Source of the DNA: an uncultured Alphaproteobacteria bacterium
GTDB taxonomy: Bacteria > Pseudomonadota > Alphaproteobacteria > HIMB59 > GCA-002718135
Assembly (NCBI GenBank): GCA_902588745.1
Contig: CACIQI010000009.1
Coordinates: forward strand, 1 to 60,591
Direction: 5' to 3'
Length of the DNA: 60,591 nucleotides
Positions 36,131 to 49,000 of this stretch are shown piece by piece (within the stretch, counting starts at the first letter, position 1; each line of letters opens with the position of its first letter). Under the pieces are notes generated by a model, which saw only the letters and a list, made by a program, of their open reading frames with translations, was not told where the DNA came from and made no database searches. The position numbers and the translations under genes are program-made.

Positions 36131-36951
36131 TATTTTTTCTTCCTTTTGATAATAAATACATCTGTTTTTTTATTATTTCTTGTTTTTTTACCTTTGGTAG
36201 ATACTCCCCAGGGAGTTACTGGGTCTCTTCCACCTGAGGTTCTTCCTTCACCACCACCATGTGGATGATCAACTGGGTTCATTACAACACCTCTTACTTT
36301 AGGTCTAAAACCTAAATATCTTTTTCTACCCGCTTTACCTAATTTAATATTTTTTTGATCTGAATTAGAGACTTCGCCAATGGTTGCTTTACATTTTTTA
36401 TTGATATGTCTAATTTCTCCTGAAATAAGCTTTATTTGAACATATGGTTGCTCTTTAGATACTATTTGAGCAGAGGCACCAGCAGATCTAACAAGTTGTC
36501 CACCTGCACCTGGTTTGAGTTCAACATTATGAATACTTGTGCCTACAGGAATATTGCTAATTGGAAGGCAATTACCATTTTTTATAGCTACATTTTCTCC
36601 AGAAATTATTTTTTCACCAACTTTTAAATTTTTAGGAGATATAATATAAGTAAATTCACCATCCTCATATTTGACTAATGATATAAATGCTGTTCTATTT
36701 GGGTCGTATTCATTACTGATCACTTCTCCATATATATCCAATTTTGAACGTTTAAAATCAATGAGTCTGTATTTTCTTTTTACACCACCACCCATTCTTC
36801 TAGATGTGATTCTTCCTTGATTGTTTCTACCACCAGTAGAATTAATTTTTGAAGTCAAGGATTTATGTGGTTTCTTTTTTGACAAATCTTTTTTTGAAAC
36901 TAGAACAGTACCTCTTAATCCAGGTGTTGTTGGTTTAAATTTTATAAGCAT
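36130..36951 (-). CDS. rplB: Large-subunit ribosomal protein L2
   Basis: 273 aa, identical in length to E. coli L2. '[15 protein letters not shown]' and the peptidyl-transferase-associated '[20 protein letters not shown]' (with the conserved His) are present. It is one of the oldest 50S core proteins. One-base overlaps on both sides. Confidence 0.98.
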   Translation of the reverse strand: MLIKFKPTTPGLRGTVLVSKKDLSKKKPHKSLTSKINSTGGRNNQGRITSRRMGGGVKRKYRLIDFKRSKLDIYGEVISNEYDPNRTAFISLVKYEDGEFTYIISPKNLKVGEKIISGENVAIKNGNCLPISNIPVGTSIHNVELKPGAGGQLVRSAGASAQIVSKEQPYVQIKLISGEIRHINKKCKATIGEVSNSDQKNIKLGKAGRKRYLGFRPKVRGVVMNPVDHPHGGGEGRTSGGRDPVTPWGVSTKGKKTRNNKKTDVFIIKRKKK

Positions 36952-37268
36952 TATTTAATCTCCACAGAAGAATCGATAGTATTACCTTCATCTAAAGTTA
37001 TTATAGCTCTTTTTGTATCCTTGCGAAAACCATATTGGCCTTTAAAAGTTTTACCTTTGCCACGGAGAATAGATGTATTTACTTTGTTAACTTTAACTTT
37101 AAAAATCATTTCTATTGCGTGTTTAATTTCAAACGAGTTAGAATCTTTTGAAACAACAAATGAATATTGGTTATACTGCTGAAGGTTAGTTGACTTTTCA
37201 GTTGTAATTGGCCTTTTTATAATATCATATGCTTTTTCAATAGATATGCTTTTATTTTTTGATTTCAT
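36951..37268 (-). CDS. rplW: Large-subunit ribosomal protein L23
   Basis: 105 aa. '[20 protein letters not shown]' and '[20 protein letters not shown]' identify the protein that docks trigger factor, SRP and SecYEG at the tunnel exit. Overlaps rplD by 4 bases. Confidence 0.96.
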   Translation of the reverse strand: MKSKNKSISIEKAYDIIKRPITTEKSTNLQQYNQYSFVVSKDSNSFEIKHAIEMIFKVKVNKVNTSILRGKGKTFKGQYGFRKDTKRAIITLDEGNTIDSSVEIK

Positions 37269-37888
37269 GAGAGCCTCTTAGCAATTTCGTTTATTGATTT
37301 CTCTTCAATAAAAATTTTGTCGTATGAAATAATATCTTTTACATTAATACCTTTGTGGTTCAGCATCGATATTTTAGGAATATTTGATGAAGCTAATTTA
37401 AAATTTTTGTTCAAGTCTGTTTCTGAGTAAATAAACAATGCACTATTAAAATTGAATTTTTTTAAATCTGAAAAAAGCTGTTTGGTTTTGAGACTATTTG
37501 TTTCAAATTTATCAATAATTATAATCTTATCTTCATTAAATTTAATTGATAACGCAGATTTTAATGCAAGTTTTTTTTCTTTTTTATTCAAGCTAAAAGA
37601 ATAATCTCTATTTACTGGACCCATTGAAGTAGCACCACCTCTAAAATTAGGAGGTTTATTACTACCCTGTCTTGCATTACCAGTTCCTTTTTGAGAAAAA
37701 GGTTTTTTACTTCTACCATTCACCTCAGATCTTGATTTAGTTTTATGCGAACCTTGTCTTGATTTAGCATTTTGATATCTTATGTATTGATGGATTAAAT
37801 CTGGAAGTTTTTTAATACCAAAGATTTCGGCATCAAGATTTATATCCCCTACAGATTTGTTTTTAAGATTTAGAATAGATTTTTTCAT
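37265..37888 (-). CDS. rplD: Large-subunit ribosomal protein L4
   Basis: 207 aa. Long tunnel loop 'GSHKTKSRSEVNGRSKKPFS' followed by 'QKGTGNARQGSNKPPNFRGG'; the C-terminal half is divergent and Lys/Asn-rich. In E. coli L4 controls its operon through the S10 leader, but here the operon has no separate leader because rpsJ directly follows fusA. Confidence 0.96.
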   Translation of the reverse strand: MKKSILNLKNKSVGDINLDAEIFGIKKLPDLIHQYIRYQNAKSRQGSHKTKSRSEVNGRSKKPFSQKGTGNARQGSNKPPNFRGGATSMGPVNRDYSFSLNKKEKKLALKSALSIKFNEDKIIIIDKFETNSLKTKQLFSDLKKFNFNSALFIYSETDLNKNFKLASSNIPKISMLNHKGINVKDIISYDKIFIEEKSINEIAKRLS

Positions 37889-37895
37889 TTTTTAT

Positions 37896-38537
37896 TTATT
37901 TTTTAACTGAGTCCTTTAAAAAAATAGTTGAATTTTTTTTTCCAGGAACTGACCCTTTAACGATTAGAAGATTATTTGTTGTATCAATATCAATTATTTT
38001 TAAGTTTTGTTTCGTTACTTTTTTATTACCCATTCTTCCAGCCATCTTTTTACCTTTAAAAACTCTGCCTGGATCTTGATTTTGTCCTGTTGAACCGTGA
38101 GAACGATGAGAAATAGACACTCCATGTGAAGCTCGCAAACCTCCGAAATTATGTCTTTTCATTACTCCTGCGAAGCCTTTTCCAATAGAAATACTGCTTG
38201 CATCAACAAATTGATCAACTTTAAAATGATCAGCATTCAGTTTGGTACCAACTTCAAGAATATTTTCGCTATCGACTCTAAATTCCTTTAAGATTTTTTT
38301 AGGATTTAAATTGATTGATGTAAAAATTTTTCTTTGGGGTTTATTTATTTTTGAAATATCTTTACCTGTTTCAATTGTGGCAAGTTGAACAGCATTATAT
38401 CCATTTTTTTCTGTAGTTTTAATATTTGAAACAACACATTCATCAACTTTTAAAACTGTAACATGCGTAGATGTTCCATCATCACTATAATGTGAGGTAT
38501 TTCCAATTTTAGTTGCTATTAAACCTGATCTTAGCAT
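37896..38537 (-). CDS. rplC: Large-subunit ribosomal protein L3
   Basis: 213 aa. The central extension reaching the peptidyl-transferase centre, 'RASHGVSISHRSHGSTGQNQ' and 'DPGRVFKGKKMAGRMG', is intact with the conserved Gln. N-terminal 'RSGLIATKIGNTSHYSDDG' is standard. One base separates it from rpsJ. Confidence 0.97.
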   Translation of the reverse strand: MLRSGLIATKIGNTSHYSDDGTSTHVTVLKVDECVVSNIKTTEKNGYNAVQLATIETGKDISKINKPQRKIFTSINLNPKKILKEFRVDSENILEVGTKLNADHFKVDQFVDASSISIGKGFAGVMKRHNFGGLRASHGVSISHRSHGSTGQNQDPGRVFKGKKMAGRMGNKKVTKQNLKIIDIDTTNNLLIVKGSVPGKKNSTIFLKDSVKK

Positions 38538-38538
38538 G

Positions 38539-38847
38539 TTAAATCTTTATATCTACTTCTACGCCTGCAGATAAATCTAATTTCATTAATGCATCAACAG
38601 TTTGAGGAGTTGGGTCAATAATATCCAGAAGACGGTTATGTGTTCTTATTTCAAGTTGATCTCTACTTTTTTTATCTATGTGAGGTGACTTATTTACAGT
38701 AAATCTCTCAAATCTAGTTGGCAAAGGTATTGGTCCTTTTACCTTAGCACCTGTTCTTTTAGCTGTATTAATAATATCCTGAGTACTTGTATCTAAGAGA
38801 GAATTATCGTAACCTCTTAACCTTATGCGAATATTTTGATTTTCCAT
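38539..38847 (-). CDS. rpsJ: Small-subunit ribosomal protein S10 (NusE)
   Basis: 102 aa. '[18 protein letters not shown]' and '[19 protein letters not shown]' are family blocks. S10 doubles as NusE, binding NusB and NusG in antitermination. It shares one base with the fusA stop; in most alphaproteobacteria a tuf gene lies between the two. Confidence 0.97.
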   Translation of the reverse strand: MENQNIRIRLRGYDNSLLDTSTQDIINTAKRTGAKVKGPIPLPTRFERFTVNKSPHIDKKSRDQLEIRTHNRLLDIIDPTPQTVDALMKLDLSAGVEVDIKI

Positions 38848-40925
38848 TATGCTAGCTTAGCCTTTACTTCTTCAGCAACGTTTGAAGGTACTTCTTCATA
38901 GTGATCAAATTGCATTGTATAATTTGCCCTTCCTTGAGATAATGATCTAAGATTATTTACATAACCAAACATGTTTGCAAGAGGAACCATAGCATCTACA
39001 ACATTTGCGTTGCCTCTGGTTGACATTTCTTGGACTTGGCCTCTTCTACTATTTAAATCACCAATAACATCACCCATATATTCTTCAGGAGTAACAACCT
39101 CAACCTTCATCATTGGTTCCAATAAAACTGGGCTAGCTTTTGAAATACCTTCTCTAAATGCTGCTCTAGCGGCAATTTCAAAAGCTAAAACACTAGAGTC
39201 AACATCATGGTATGCTCCATCATATAAAGTTGCTTTAAAATCAATACATGGAAAACCAGCTATAACTCCTGTTTGCTGTTGAGCAATTAGCCCTTTTTCG
39301 ACTCCCGGTATGTGTTCGGTAGGAATGTTCCCTCCCTTAATTTGATTTATAAATTGATAACCACTACCTGGCTCTGAAGGTTCAAATTTAATTTTGACCC
39401 TAGCAAATTGACCTGCTCCTCCAGATTGTTTTTTGTGTGTATAATCAACATCAAAAGACTTTGAAATTGTTTCCCTATAAGCAACCTGCGGAGCACCTAC
39501 ATTTGCTTCAACTTTGAATTCTCTTTTCATTCTATCTACAAGAATTTCTAAATGAAGTTCACCCATTCCTTTAATAATTGTTTGACCACTTTCATGATCA
39601 GTAGTTACTCTGAAACTTGGATCTTCTTGTGCAAGTCTTCCAAGGGCTTGACCCATTTTTTCATGATCAACTTTTGTTTTAGGCTCAACTGCAACCTCAA
39701 TAACAGGATCTGGAAAATCCATTTTTTCTAGTACTATAGGTTTATCTGTTGCGCATAGAGTTTCTCCTGTAGTTACATCTTTCAACCCAACTAGAGCTAC
39801 AATATCACCAGCGTTTGCTGTTTTAATTTCTTCTCTATTGTTAGCGTGCATAAGTAACATCCTACCAATATTTTCTTTCTTTCCTGAATTTGAGTTTAGT
39901 ACTGAATCTTTTGTGTTTATTGAACCAGAATATATACGAGCAAATGTTAAGCTACCTACAAATGGGTCGGTCATAATTTTAAAAGCTAAGGCACTAAAAG
40001 GCTCACTATCATCACATTTTCTAGATAACTCTTTACTATCATCATTAACATCAACTCCTTTGACACTAGCTACATCAGTTGGAGAAGGCATATAATCAAT
40101 AACAGCGTCTAAAAGAGGTTGTACGCCTTTGTTTTTAAAAGCCGATCCTGTTAAAACAGGTACAAATGATCCATTAATTGTCCCTTTTCTAATACATGAC
40201 TTTAATTCGTCAGTTGTTGGTTCCTTGCCATCTAGGTAACTCTCCATAATGGAGTCGTCTTCTTCAATAGCCTTTTCTATTAATTTTTCTCTATATTCAG
40301 CAGATTTTTCTTTCATATCATCTGGAATATCTAAAATATCATATTTAGCACCTAAACTTTCATCTTGCCAAATAATAGCTTTGTTTGTAACTAAATCCAC
40401 TACACCTTTCAAATCACTTTCAATCCCAATAGGAAGTTGCGTTACTAAAGGATAGGAACCCAAACGTTCAGAAATCATATCTACGCACATAAAAAAATTA
40501 GCCCCAGTTCTATCCAATTTATTTACAAAACACATTCTAGGAACATTATATTTGTCAGCCTGTCTCCATACTGTCTCTGATTGTGGCTCGACTCCTGCTA
40601 CACCATCAAAAACTGCAACTGCTCCATCTAATACTTTTAGTGATCTCTCAACTTCAATGGTGAAATCCACGTGACCTGGTGTATCAATTATATTAATTCT
40701 ATGATCATTCCAAAAACAAGTTGTTGCTGCCGAGGTTATTGTAATTCCTCTTTCTTGTTCTTGCTCCATCCAATCCATTGTGGCTGCACCATCGTGGACT
40801 TCTCCAATTTTGTGTGATTTGCCAGTATAGTAAAGTATTCTCTCAGTTGTTGTTGTTTTCCCGGCATCTATGTGTGCCATTATTCCAATATTTCTATATT
40901 TTTCTAAGGTGTGCGATCTACTCAT
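38847..40925 (-). CDS. fusA: Elongation factor G
   Basis: 692 aa from ATG 40925, four bases after rpsG; the open frame runs 33 codons further into rpsG, but homologues start at '[20 protein letters not shown]'. G1 '[12 protein letters not shown]' (17-28), G3 'DTPGHVDFT' and G4 'NKLDRTGA' are intact, as are domain IV 'KSGGAGQFA' elements (as [11 protein letters not shown]). Catalyses translocation and, with RRF, recycling. Confidence 0.98.
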   Translation of the reverse strand: MSRSHTLEKYRNIGIMAHIDAGKTTTTERILYYTGKSHKIGEVHDGAATMDWMEQEQERGITITSAATTCFWNDHRINIIDTPGHVDFTIEVERSLKVLDGAVAVFDGVAGVEPQSETVWRQADKYNVPRMCFVNKLDRTGANFFMCVDMISERLGSYPLVTQLPIGIESDLKGVVDLVTNKAIIWQDESLGAKYDILDIPDDMKEKSAEYREKLIEKAIEEDDSIMESYLDGKEPTTDELKSCIRKGTINGSFVPVLTGSAFKNKGVQPLLDAVIDYMPSPTDVASVKGVDVNDDSKELSRKCDDSEPFSALAFKIMTDPFVGSLTFARIYSGSINTKDSVLNSNSGKKENIGRMLLMHANNREEIKTANAGDIVALVGLKDVTTGETLCATDKPIVLEKMDFPDPVIEVAVEPKTKVDHEKMGQALGRLAQEDPSFRVTTDHESGQTIIKGMGELHLEILVDRMKREFKVEANVGAPQVAYRETISKSFDVDYTHKKQSGGAGQFARVKIKFEPSEPGSGYQFINQIKGGNIPTEHIPGVEKGLIAQQQTGVIAGFPCIDFKATLYDGAYHDVDSSVLAFEIAARAAFREGISKASPVLLEPMMKVEVVTPEEYMGDVIGDLNSRRGQVQEMSTRGNANVVDAMVPLANMFGYVNNLRSLSQGRANYTMQFDHYEEVPSNVAEEVKAKLA

Positions 40926-40929
40926 TGTG

Positions 40930-41400
40930 TTACCATCTGAAATGAGAGAATGCTCTATTTGCATCGGCCATTTTGTGTGTTTCTTCTCTTTTTTTAACTG
41001 CATTACCTTTATTATTAAATGCATCTAAAATTTCATTAGCCACCCTTTCTCTCATAGTTTTTTCATTTCTTTTTGTTGCTGAATCTACAATCCATTTCAT
41101 TGCCAAAGTTTGAGCTCTTTTTGGTCTAACTTCCATAGGGACTTGGTATGTAGCACCACCTACCCTTCTAGATCTAACTTCTAAAGAGGGTTTGACGTTG
41201 TTTAAAGCTTCATGAAAAAATTCAATTGGTGTTTTGTCAGTTTTTTTTGAAACTATCTCAAAAGCACCATAAACTATTCTTTCTGAAGTAGATTTTTTGC
41301 CGTCAAGCATAATTCTATTCATAAATTTAGCTAATACCAAATCCTTATATTTATGATCAGGAAGGATGGTTCTTTTTTCTGCTGCTCTTCTTCTTGACAT
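40930..41400 (-). CDS. rpsG: Small-subunit ribosomal protein S7
   Basis: 156 aa. '[19 protein letters not shown]' start and '[20 protein letters not shown]' (beta-hairpin at the E site) are typical. S7 nucleates the 30S head. Two bases after rpsL. Confidence 0.98.
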   Translation of the reverse strand: MSRRRAAEKRTILPDHKYKDLVLAKFMNRIMLDGKKSTSERIVYGAFEIVSKKTDKTPIEFFHEALNNVKPSLEVRSRRVGGATYQVPMEVRPKRAQTLAMKWIVDSATKRNEKTMRERVANEILDAFNNKGNAVKKREETHKMADANRAFSHFRW

Positions 41401-41402
41401 AA

Positions 41403-41774
41403 CTATTTTGGTCTTTTAGCTCCATAAAGAGATCTTCTTTGTTTTCTTGATGAAACTCCCTGTGTATCAAGAGTTCCCCTTAAAATATGATATCTAACGC
41501 CTGGTAAATCTTTAACTCTTCCACCTCTTATTAATACGACTGAGTGTTCTTGTAAATTGTGTCCTTCACCTGGAATATATGCAGATACCTCCTGACCATT
41601 AGTCAGCTTAACTCTAGCTACTTTTCTTAATGCTGAATTTGGTTTTTTTGGAGTTGTAGTGTAAACTCTTGTACATACGCCTCTTTTTTGAGGACTCTTA
41701 TCAAGAGCAGGAACTTTATTCCTCTTCTTTACTGTAGATCTACCTTTTCTAACTAGTTGGTTAATAGTTGGCAT
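41403..41774 (-). CDS. rpsL: Small-subunit ribosomal protein S12
   Basis: 123 aa. '[20 protein letters not shown]' holds the lysine whose change gives streptomycin resistance; it is Lys here, the sensitive form. '[18 protein letters not shown]' contains the second resistance site. First gene of the str segment, with a 107-base leader after rpoC. Confidence 0.98.
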   Translation of the reverse strand: MPTINQLVRKGRSTVKKRNKVPALDKSPQKRGVCTRVYTTTPKKPNSALRKVARVKLTNGQEVSAYIPGEGHNLQEHSVVLIRGGRVKDLPGVRYHILRGTLDTQGVSSRKQRRSLYGAKRPK

Positions 41775-41832
41775 TTTATCCTTTAGTTAAGTGTTTGGAT
41801 TTACATCCACGACCTTTAACAAATCGTAGGGG

Positions 41833-41861
41833 TCTTTATAAATTGATTGGGACAAAGTCAA
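41833..41861 (-). promoter_or_regulatory. Promoter upstream of rpsL (str/S10/spc run)
   Basis: On the minus strand TTGACT (41856-41861) and TAAAGA (41833-41838) are separated by exactly 17 bases in the rpoC-rpsL gap, the longest AT-poor gap in this area. It would drive rpsL through the S10, spc and alpha genes. The -10 match is imperfect; TTATAA one to two bases earlier is an alternative. Confidence 0.5.
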
Positions 41862-41881
41862 GCAGATATGCTGAAAAAAAA

Positions 41882-44800
41882 CTAATTTTCAGTATTTTCT
41901 GGCTGATTTTTATTAATTATTTCCTTATCTCTTTCAAATGCTATATTTTCATAGTCAGTAGTTGTTTTACCAGTTCCTGCTGGTATTAATCTTCCAACAA
42001 TTACGTTCTCCTTGAGGCCATTTAATGTGTCAACTTTACCGAGAGTTGCTGCATCTGTTAGAACCTTTGTAGTTTCTTGGAAAGAAGCTGCTGAAATAAA
42101 AGAACTTGTTTGAAGACTTGCCTTGGTTATCCCAAGCAGAACTGGCTCAAATATAATCTCTTCTTTACCTTCTTTTGATAAAATTTTATTGAGTTTTAAT
42201 GCATCTCTTCTCTGAATTTGTTCTCCAGCAATAAGATTTGAGGAACCTGGAGATTTAACAAGAACTTTTTGAAGCATTTGTCTAGCTATAGTTTCGATAT
42301 GTTTATCGTTTATATATACTCCTTGAAGTTTATAAACTGATTGCACTTCTCTTACCAAGTATCTTGCCAACTCTTCTATACCTAAAATTCTAAGTATATC
42401 ATGTGGAACAGGGGTTCCATCTACTAAAATATCTCCTTTTTTAACAAAATCACCTTCTTGTACATTCAAATATTTTGATCTCGGTATTAATGTTTCAAAT
42501 GTATCTTTTTCATCTAAAGAAGTTATTATTACTCTTCTTTTATTTTTATAATCCTTACCAAAAGAAATTTTTCCATCAATTTCACACATTATTGCTGGAT
42601 CTTTAGGTTTTCTAGCCTCAAATAATTCAGCAACTCTTGGAAGTCCTCCTGTAATATCTTTTGTCTTAGAGGATTCTTTAGGAATTCTAGCAATTACTTG
42701 GCCTGCTGATACTTCTTGTCCGTCTTCAACGCTTAGTATCGAATCAATAGACATTGGATAGTTAGAAAAATTTATTTCTTCATCACTATCATCTAATACT
42801 TTGTCAGATATATTAATTGCTGGTTTGAAGTTCTTACTTTTCTGATTCTGACTCCAATCAATTACAATCTTGCTAGATATTCCAGTTGTATCATCAACAG
42901 ATTCTCTGAAAGAGATACCTTGTTTCAAATCAACATATTTAACAAATCCATTTTTTTCAGAAATAATTGGTAATGTATATGGATCCCATTCTGCAAGTGT
43001 CTTGTTATTTTCAACTTTATCTCCATCATTTACAAGAATTTTAGATCCAAATGGTATGTTTGATGAGTATTTATCTAAGTTTTCATCAATAACTTTTATT
43101 TTTCCATTTCTACTTAGAACAATTTTGTTTTTAAAGCGATCCTCAATAATTTTGATGTTTTCAAATTTAACTTTTCCAGAAACTGGAGAAGTAGCATTAG
43201 ATTGTTCTACAGATGAACTAGCTGCGCCACCAATATGAAAAGTTCTCATAGTGAGCTGAGTACCTGGTTCACCAATAGACTGGGCTGCAATTATACCTAC
43301 AGCCTCTCCAATATTTACAGATGTACCTCTTGCAAGATCTCTACCATAACATTTTGCACAAATACCATCTTCTGTTTCACAGGTTAAAACTGATCTTATT
43401 TTTAATGATCTTATTCCAAGTTTAGCAATAGGATCTAAATGTTTTTCTGAAATTATATCTCCGGAAGCTACTATCAAGTTATTATTTTCATCGAGTATAT
43501 TTTCAACAGGTGTTCTTCCTAATATTCTCTCCGTAAGCGGTGATGTTATATTTCCAGCTTCAACAATTTCTTCAACCATTACACCATTTGTAGTTTTACA
43601 ATCATCTTCACGGATTACTGCATCTTGCGCAACATCTACAAGTCTTCGCGTTAGATAACCACTACTTGCTGTTTTTAGTGCAGTATCAGCAAGTCCTTTT
43701 CTCGCTCCATGAGTTGAAGTAAAATATTCTAAAACAGAAAGTCCTTCTTTGAAATTAGACTTAATAGGATTTTCAATGATTTCCCCTGAAGGTTTAGCCA
43801 TTAATCCTCTCATTCCAGACAGTTGTTTTAATTGTGCGGCTGATCCTCTTGCTCCAGAATGAGCCATCATATAAACTGAATTTATTGGCTGATTATCTTG
43901 TGGATTTGAAATTACATCTAACATTTTATCAGCAACTTTGTTTGTGCATTCTGACCAAGCATCAACAACTTTATTGTATTTTTCACCTTGTGTAATAAGT
44001 CCATCCTGATATTGATCTTCATATTCTTGAACTTTTAATTGAGTTGCTTTTAGAAGATTCTCTTTATCAGAAGGAATAATAAGATCATCTTTTCCAAATG
44101 AAATTCCAGCAATTGCTGCATATTTAAAACCAATTTGCATTATATGGTCAGCAAACAGCACTGTTTCCTTTTGGCCACAGAATCTGTATACAGTGTCAAT
44201 TATATTACTAACTTCTTTTTTTGTTAGAGTTTTATTGATCATTTCATAAGCAATGTTTTCATTTTTAGGTAGAATATTTCCAAGAATCATTCTACCAGGT
44301 GTTGTTTCAATTTTCTCAGTATTACCATTAAAATTTTTTATACGTGCAAATATTTTTGAATGTAAATTTACATCACCGTTTTCTAGAGCTTTTTCTATTT
44401 CATTAAGATCTATAAAATACCTGCCTTCTCCAATTTGTTTTTCTCTTAATATTGACAAATAGTAAATCCCTAAAACGATATCTTGGGAAGGAACAATAAT
44501 TGGTTTACCACTTGAAGGAGATAGAATGTTGTTTGTGCTCATCATCAAAACCCTAGCTTCTAATTGAGCTTCTAGACTTAGAGGAACGTGGACGGCCATT
44601 TGATCACCATCAAAATCAGCGTTAAATGCAGTACAAACCAAAGGATGTAATTGTATAGATTTACCTTCAATTAGTATAGGTTCGAAAGCTTGTATCCCTA
44701 ATCTGTGTAAAGTAGGCGCCCTATTTAAGAGAACTGGGTGTTCTCTTATTACTTCTTCTAAAATATCCCATACTCTAGGATCCTCTTTTTCAACAAGTTT

Positions 44801-46000
44801 TTTGGCAGCTTTAATTGTATTTGCCCATCCATTAATATCAAGTTTATGAAAAATAAATGGTTTAAAAAGTTCTAGTGCCATTTTTTTTGGAATTCCACAT
44901 TGGTGAAGTTTTAGATTTGGACCGACTACAATTACAGACCTCCCTGAATAATCAACTCTTTTACCTAAAAGATTTTGTCTAAACCTACCTTGCTTTCCTT
45001 TTAACATATCTGATAAAGATTTGAGTGGTCTTTTGTTAGTTGATGTAATAACTCTACCTCTTCTTCCATTGTCAAATAATGCATCAACAGATTCTTGAAG
45101 CATTCTTTTTTCATTTCTAATAATTATGTCTGGAGCTCTGAGATCAATTAATCTTTTTAATCGATTATTTCTGTTAATGACTCTTCTATAGAGATCATTC
45201 AGGTCACTAGTGGCAAATCTACCTCCATCAAGTGGTACTAATGGTCTTAACTCAGGTGGAATTACAGGCAATACCCTTAATATCATCCATTCAGGTTTAT
45301 TTTTTGATAAAATGAATGACTCAATTAATTTAAGCCTTTTAGTTATTTTAGTTTTCTTTAACTCTGATTTAGTTTCAGTTAAGTCGATTTTCAATTGGTT
45401 ATAATCATTTTCAAGATCTATACTCAAAAGCATTTGTTCTATAGCTTCTGCTCCGATAGCTGCACTGAAAGAGTCTTCACCATACTCATCTTGATATTCA
45501 ATAAATTGTTCTTCTGATATTATTTCACCTTTTTTTAAGTCTGTTAATCCTGGTTCAACAACAATAAACTGTTCAAAATATAAAACTTTTTCAAGATTTT
45601 TAATAGTCATATCCAAAAGAGTAGCAATTCTACTTGGTAAAGATTTCATGAACCAAATGTGTGATACAGGTGCTGCTAACTCAATATGACCCATTCTGTC
45701 TCTTCTAACTTTAGATAATGTTACTTCAACGCCACATTTTTCACAAATTATACCCCTGAACTTCATTCTCTTATATTTTCCACATAAGCATTCATAATCT
45801 TTAACCGGACCAAAAATCCTTGAGCAGAATAACCCATCCTTTTCAGGTTTAAATGTTCTATAATTTATTGTTTCAGGTTTTTTAATTTCTCCAAAAGACC
45901 AAGATCTTATATCATCTGGACTAGCAATAGAAATTTTTAAACTATTAAAGTTTTGAACACCTAAATTCTGATTAAAAATATTTGTAAGTTCTTTATTCAT
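41882..46000 (-). CDS. rpoC: RNA polymerase beta' subunit
   Basis: 1372 aa. Zinc site 1 uses Cys71, Cys73, Cys86 and Cys89; the catalytic loop '[12 protein letters not shown]' lies near residue 465; the second zinc site begins at '[17 protein letters not shown]' near 820; bridge-helix/trigger-loop parts '[18 protein letters not shown]' and '[16 protein letters not shown]' are present. It overlaps rpoB by 8 bases. No large lineage-specific insertion is apparent. Confidence 0.99.
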   Translation of the reverse strand: MNKELTNIFNQNLGVQNFNSLKISIASPDDIRSWSFGEIKKPETINYRTFKPEKDGLFCSRIFGPVKDYECLCGKYKRMKFRGIICEKCGVEVTLSKVRRDRMGHIELAAPVSHIWFMKSLPSRIATLLDMTIKNLEKVLYFEQFIVVEPGLTDLKKGEIISEEQFIEYQDEYGEDSFSAAIGAEAIEQMLLSIDLENDYNQLKIDLTETKSELKKTKITKRLKLIESFILSKNKPEWMILRVLPVIPPELRPLVPLDGGRFATSDLNDLYRRVINRNNRLKRLIDLRAPDIIIRNEKRMLQESVDALFDNGRRGRVITSTNKRPLKSLSDMLKGKQGRFRQNLLGKRVDYSGRSVIVVGPNLKLHQCGIPKKMALELFKPFIFHKLDINGWANTIKAAKKLVEKEDPRVWDILEEVIREHPVLLNRAPTLHRLGIQAFEPILIEGKSIQLHPLVCTAFNADFDGDQMAVHVPLSLEAQLEARVLMMSTNNILSPSSGKPIIVPSQDIVLGIYYLSILREKQIGEGRYFIDLNEIEKALENGDVNLHSKIFARIKNFNGNTEKIETTPGRMILGNILPKNENIAYEMINKTLTKKEVSNIIDTVYRFCGQKETVLFADHIMQIGFKYAAIAGISFGKDDLIIPSDKENLLKATQLKVQEYEDQYQDGLITQGEKYNKVVDAWSECTNKVADKMLDVISNPQDNQPINSVYMMAHSGARGSAAQLKQLSGMRGLMAKPSGEIIENPIKSNFKEGLSVLEYFTSTHGARKGLADTALKTASSGYLTRRLVDVAQDAVIREDDCKTTNGVMVEEIVEAGNITSPLTERILGRTPVENILDENNNLIVASGDIISEKHLDPIAKLGIRSLKIRSVLTCETEDGICAKCYGRDLARGTSVNIGEAVGIIAAQSIGEPGTQLTMRTFHIGGAASSSVEQSNATSPVSGKVKFENIKIIEDRFKNKIVLSRNGKIKVIDENLDKYSSNIPFGSKILVNDGDKVENNKTLAEWDPYTLPIISEKNGFVKYVDLKQGISFRESVDDTTGISSKIVIDWSQNQKSKNFKPAINISDKVLDDSDEEINFSNYPMSIDSILSVEDGQEVSAGQVIARIPKESSKTKDITGGLPRVAELFEARKPKDPAIMCEIDGKISFGKDYKNKRRVIITSLDEKDTFETLIPRSKYLNVQEGDFVKKGDILVDGTPVPHDILRILGIEELARYLVREVQSVYKLQGVYINDKHIETIARQMLQKVLVKSPGSSNLIAGEQIQRRDALKLNKILSKEGKEEIIFEPVLLGITKASLQTSSFISAASFQETTKVLTDAATLGKVDTLNGLKENVIVGRLIPAGTGKTTTDYENIAFERDKEIINKNQPENTEN

Positions 46001-49000
46001 TTGATCCTATTAAGTTAGTTAAGTTATTTTCTTTAAGATTTTCTTTGAAATCAAGATTTAAACCAAGTGATCTCAATTCTTTAACCATTACATTAAATGA
46101 TTCTGGAGTTCCAGATTCAAAGTTATTATCACCTTTAACAATAGATTCATAAACTTTGGTTCTACCAGCAACATCATCGGATTTAATGGTTAATATTTCT
46201 TGTAGAGTGTAAGCAGCTCCATAAGCTTCTAATGCCCAAACTTCCATTTCCCCAAATCTCTGACCTCCAAATTGAGCCTTACCTCCAAGTGGTTGTTGAG
46301 TAACCAAACTATATGGTCCTATAGATCTTGCATGTATTTTTTCATCAACTAGATGGTGTAATTTTAACATATACATGTAGCCAACAGTTACAGGCCTCTC
46401 AAATTTTTGACCAGTTACTCCATCAAACAAAATTTCTTGACCTGTATTTGATACACCAGATTTAGATAATAAATTTGTTATGTCTTTCTCTTTAGCTCCA
46501 TCAAAAACAGGTGTTGCAAAAGGAATGCCATCTTTTAGATTGTTACCTAACTCAAGTATTTCATCATCATTCATATTTTTAATAATTTTTTGATGATTAT
46601 CTAGGTCATAAATTTCTAAAAGTTTATTTCTCAAACTATTAGTTTGACCTTCAGATTGAATACTTTTTATCATATCATTAACTTGTCGGCCTAAAGAGGC
46701 AGATGCCCATCCTAAATGTGTTTCAAGTATTTGACCAATATTCATTCTACTTGGAACACCTAAAGGATTTAAAACTATATCTACAGGGGTTCCGTCCTCA
46801 AGGTACGGCATATCTTCAACTGGACAAATTTTTGATATAACTCCCTTGTTGCCGTGTCTACCAGCCATTTTATCACCAGGCTGGAGTTTTCTTTTCACGG
46901 AAATAAAAACTTTTATTAATTTTAGTACTCCAGGCAGTAACTCATCACCACTTTGAATCTTATCAATTTTATTTTCAAATTTTTGATTAATATTGCCTAA
47001 TTGATTTTCATAATTTTTAACTAAAGTTTCTATCTGAATATTTTTTTTGTCATCTGATATATTAATTTTTAGCAAATCAGTTAAAGGTAAATTTTCAATT
47101 TGTTCATATTTAATTATAGAATTTTTACTAAAGTTATCTATTCCAGATATAAAAGTTTGATTATTTAGTAATTCTCTTAAATGGTTGCCAAAACTTTTTT
47201 CAAGAATTTTCAACTCATCATCTCTATCACGTGCGATAACTTCTATTTGATGATTTTCTATGCTAATAGCTCGTTCATCTTTTTCAATACCTCTTCTTGA
47301 AAAAACTCTAATCTCTACAATAGTTCCTTTTACTCCTGGAGGAACTCTTAAACTTGTATCTTTTACATCTGCGGCTTTCTCTCCAAATATAGCTCTCAAT
47401 AATTTCTCTTCAGGAGTCATTGGCGACTCTCCTTTTGGAGTAACTTTGCCAACTAATATATCACCTGAATTTACTTCAGCCCCAACATATACAATTCCAG
47501 TTTCATCTAAATTTACCAACATTTCTTCACTTGCATTTGGAATATCTCTTGTTATTTCTTCTGGACCCAATTTAGTATCTCTAGACATCACTTCAAATTC
47601 TTCTACATGTATTGAAGTAAATACATCGTCTTGAACTACTTTTTCAGATATTAATATGGAGTCTTCAAAATTATATCCATTCCAAGGCATGAAAGCCGCA
47701 AGTACATTTCTACCTAATGCAAGCTCACCTAAATCTGTAGCAGGCCCGTCAGCAATAACTTGATTTTTATTAACTTTATCTCCGACATTTACTAGTGGTC
47801 TTTGAGTAATACAAGTGTTCTGATTTGATCTTTGAAATTTAGATAAATTATATATGTCAATTTTGTTTAAAGACTTATCATTTTTATCAGTTATTCGAAT
47901 TACAATTCTTTTAGCATCAAGCTGATCAACTATACCTCCTCTTTTAGCAACTATTGTTGATCCGCTATCATTTGCAACAGTATATTCCATACCTGTTCCA
48001 ACTAATGGTGCCTTTGGTTTTATTAATGGAACAGCCTGTCTCATCATGTTTGATCCCATTAAAGCTCTATTTGCATCATCATTTTCTAAGAAAGGTATTA
48101 AAGATGATGCAACTGAAACTAACTGCTGTGGTGAAACATCCATTAAATCAATTGCATCAATATTAACGTTTATAAATTCTCCATTTTTTCTACAGCTCAC
48201 TATTTCGTTTGCAAATTTTCCTTTTGAGTCTACCTCGGCATTTGCTTGAGCAATTACAAAATCTTCTTCATCAATAGCACTTAGATATATAACTTTGTTT
48301 GTTACTTTGCCTGAATTAACAATTCTGTATGGAGTTTCAATAAAACCGTATTTGTTTATTCTTGAATAAGATGCGAGACTATTTATCAATCCAATATTAG
48401 CTCCTTCTGGGGTTTCTATTGGGCAAATTCTTCCGTAATGAGTTTGGTGTACATCTCTGACCTCAAAACCAGCTCTTTCTCTATTTAAACCTCCTGGTCC
48501 TAGTGCTGATACTCTTCTTTTATGGGTAATTTCACTTAATGGATTTGTCTGATCCATGAATTGACTAAGTTGGCTAAGACCAAAAAATTCTTTAATTGAT
48601 GCTACAACGGGCTTTGCGTTAACGATATCTTGAGGCATAATATTATCAACCTCCAGCGAGCTGAGTCTTTCTTTAATTGCTCTATCCATTTTTAATAGAC
48701 CAATACGATATTGATTTTCAAGTAGCTCACCTACCGATCTTACTCTTCTGTTAGCCAAATGATCAATATCATCTATTTCACCCTTGCCATCTATTAAGTT
48801 ATGCATATGTGATACAACATCTAAGATATCGCTCTTATCAAGAATTCTTTGATCTATTTGAGTAGATTTTTTGAATTTTGCATTTATTTTTAATCTTCCA
48901 ACTGAGGATAGATCATATCTATCAGCATTAAAAAAAAGATTATTAAAAAGAGTTTCTGCCGTTTCAATAGTAGGAGGCTCACCTGGTCTTAATATTTTAA

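Noticed and set aside
40926..41024. 33-residue extension of EF-G
   Set aside because: It overlaps rpsG, and all homologues begin at the Met at 40925.
41866..41892. T8 run just after rpoC as a terminator
   Set aside because: The only available stem (CTGAAAA/TTTTCAG) uses the T run itself, so it lacks the GC stem followed by U tract.
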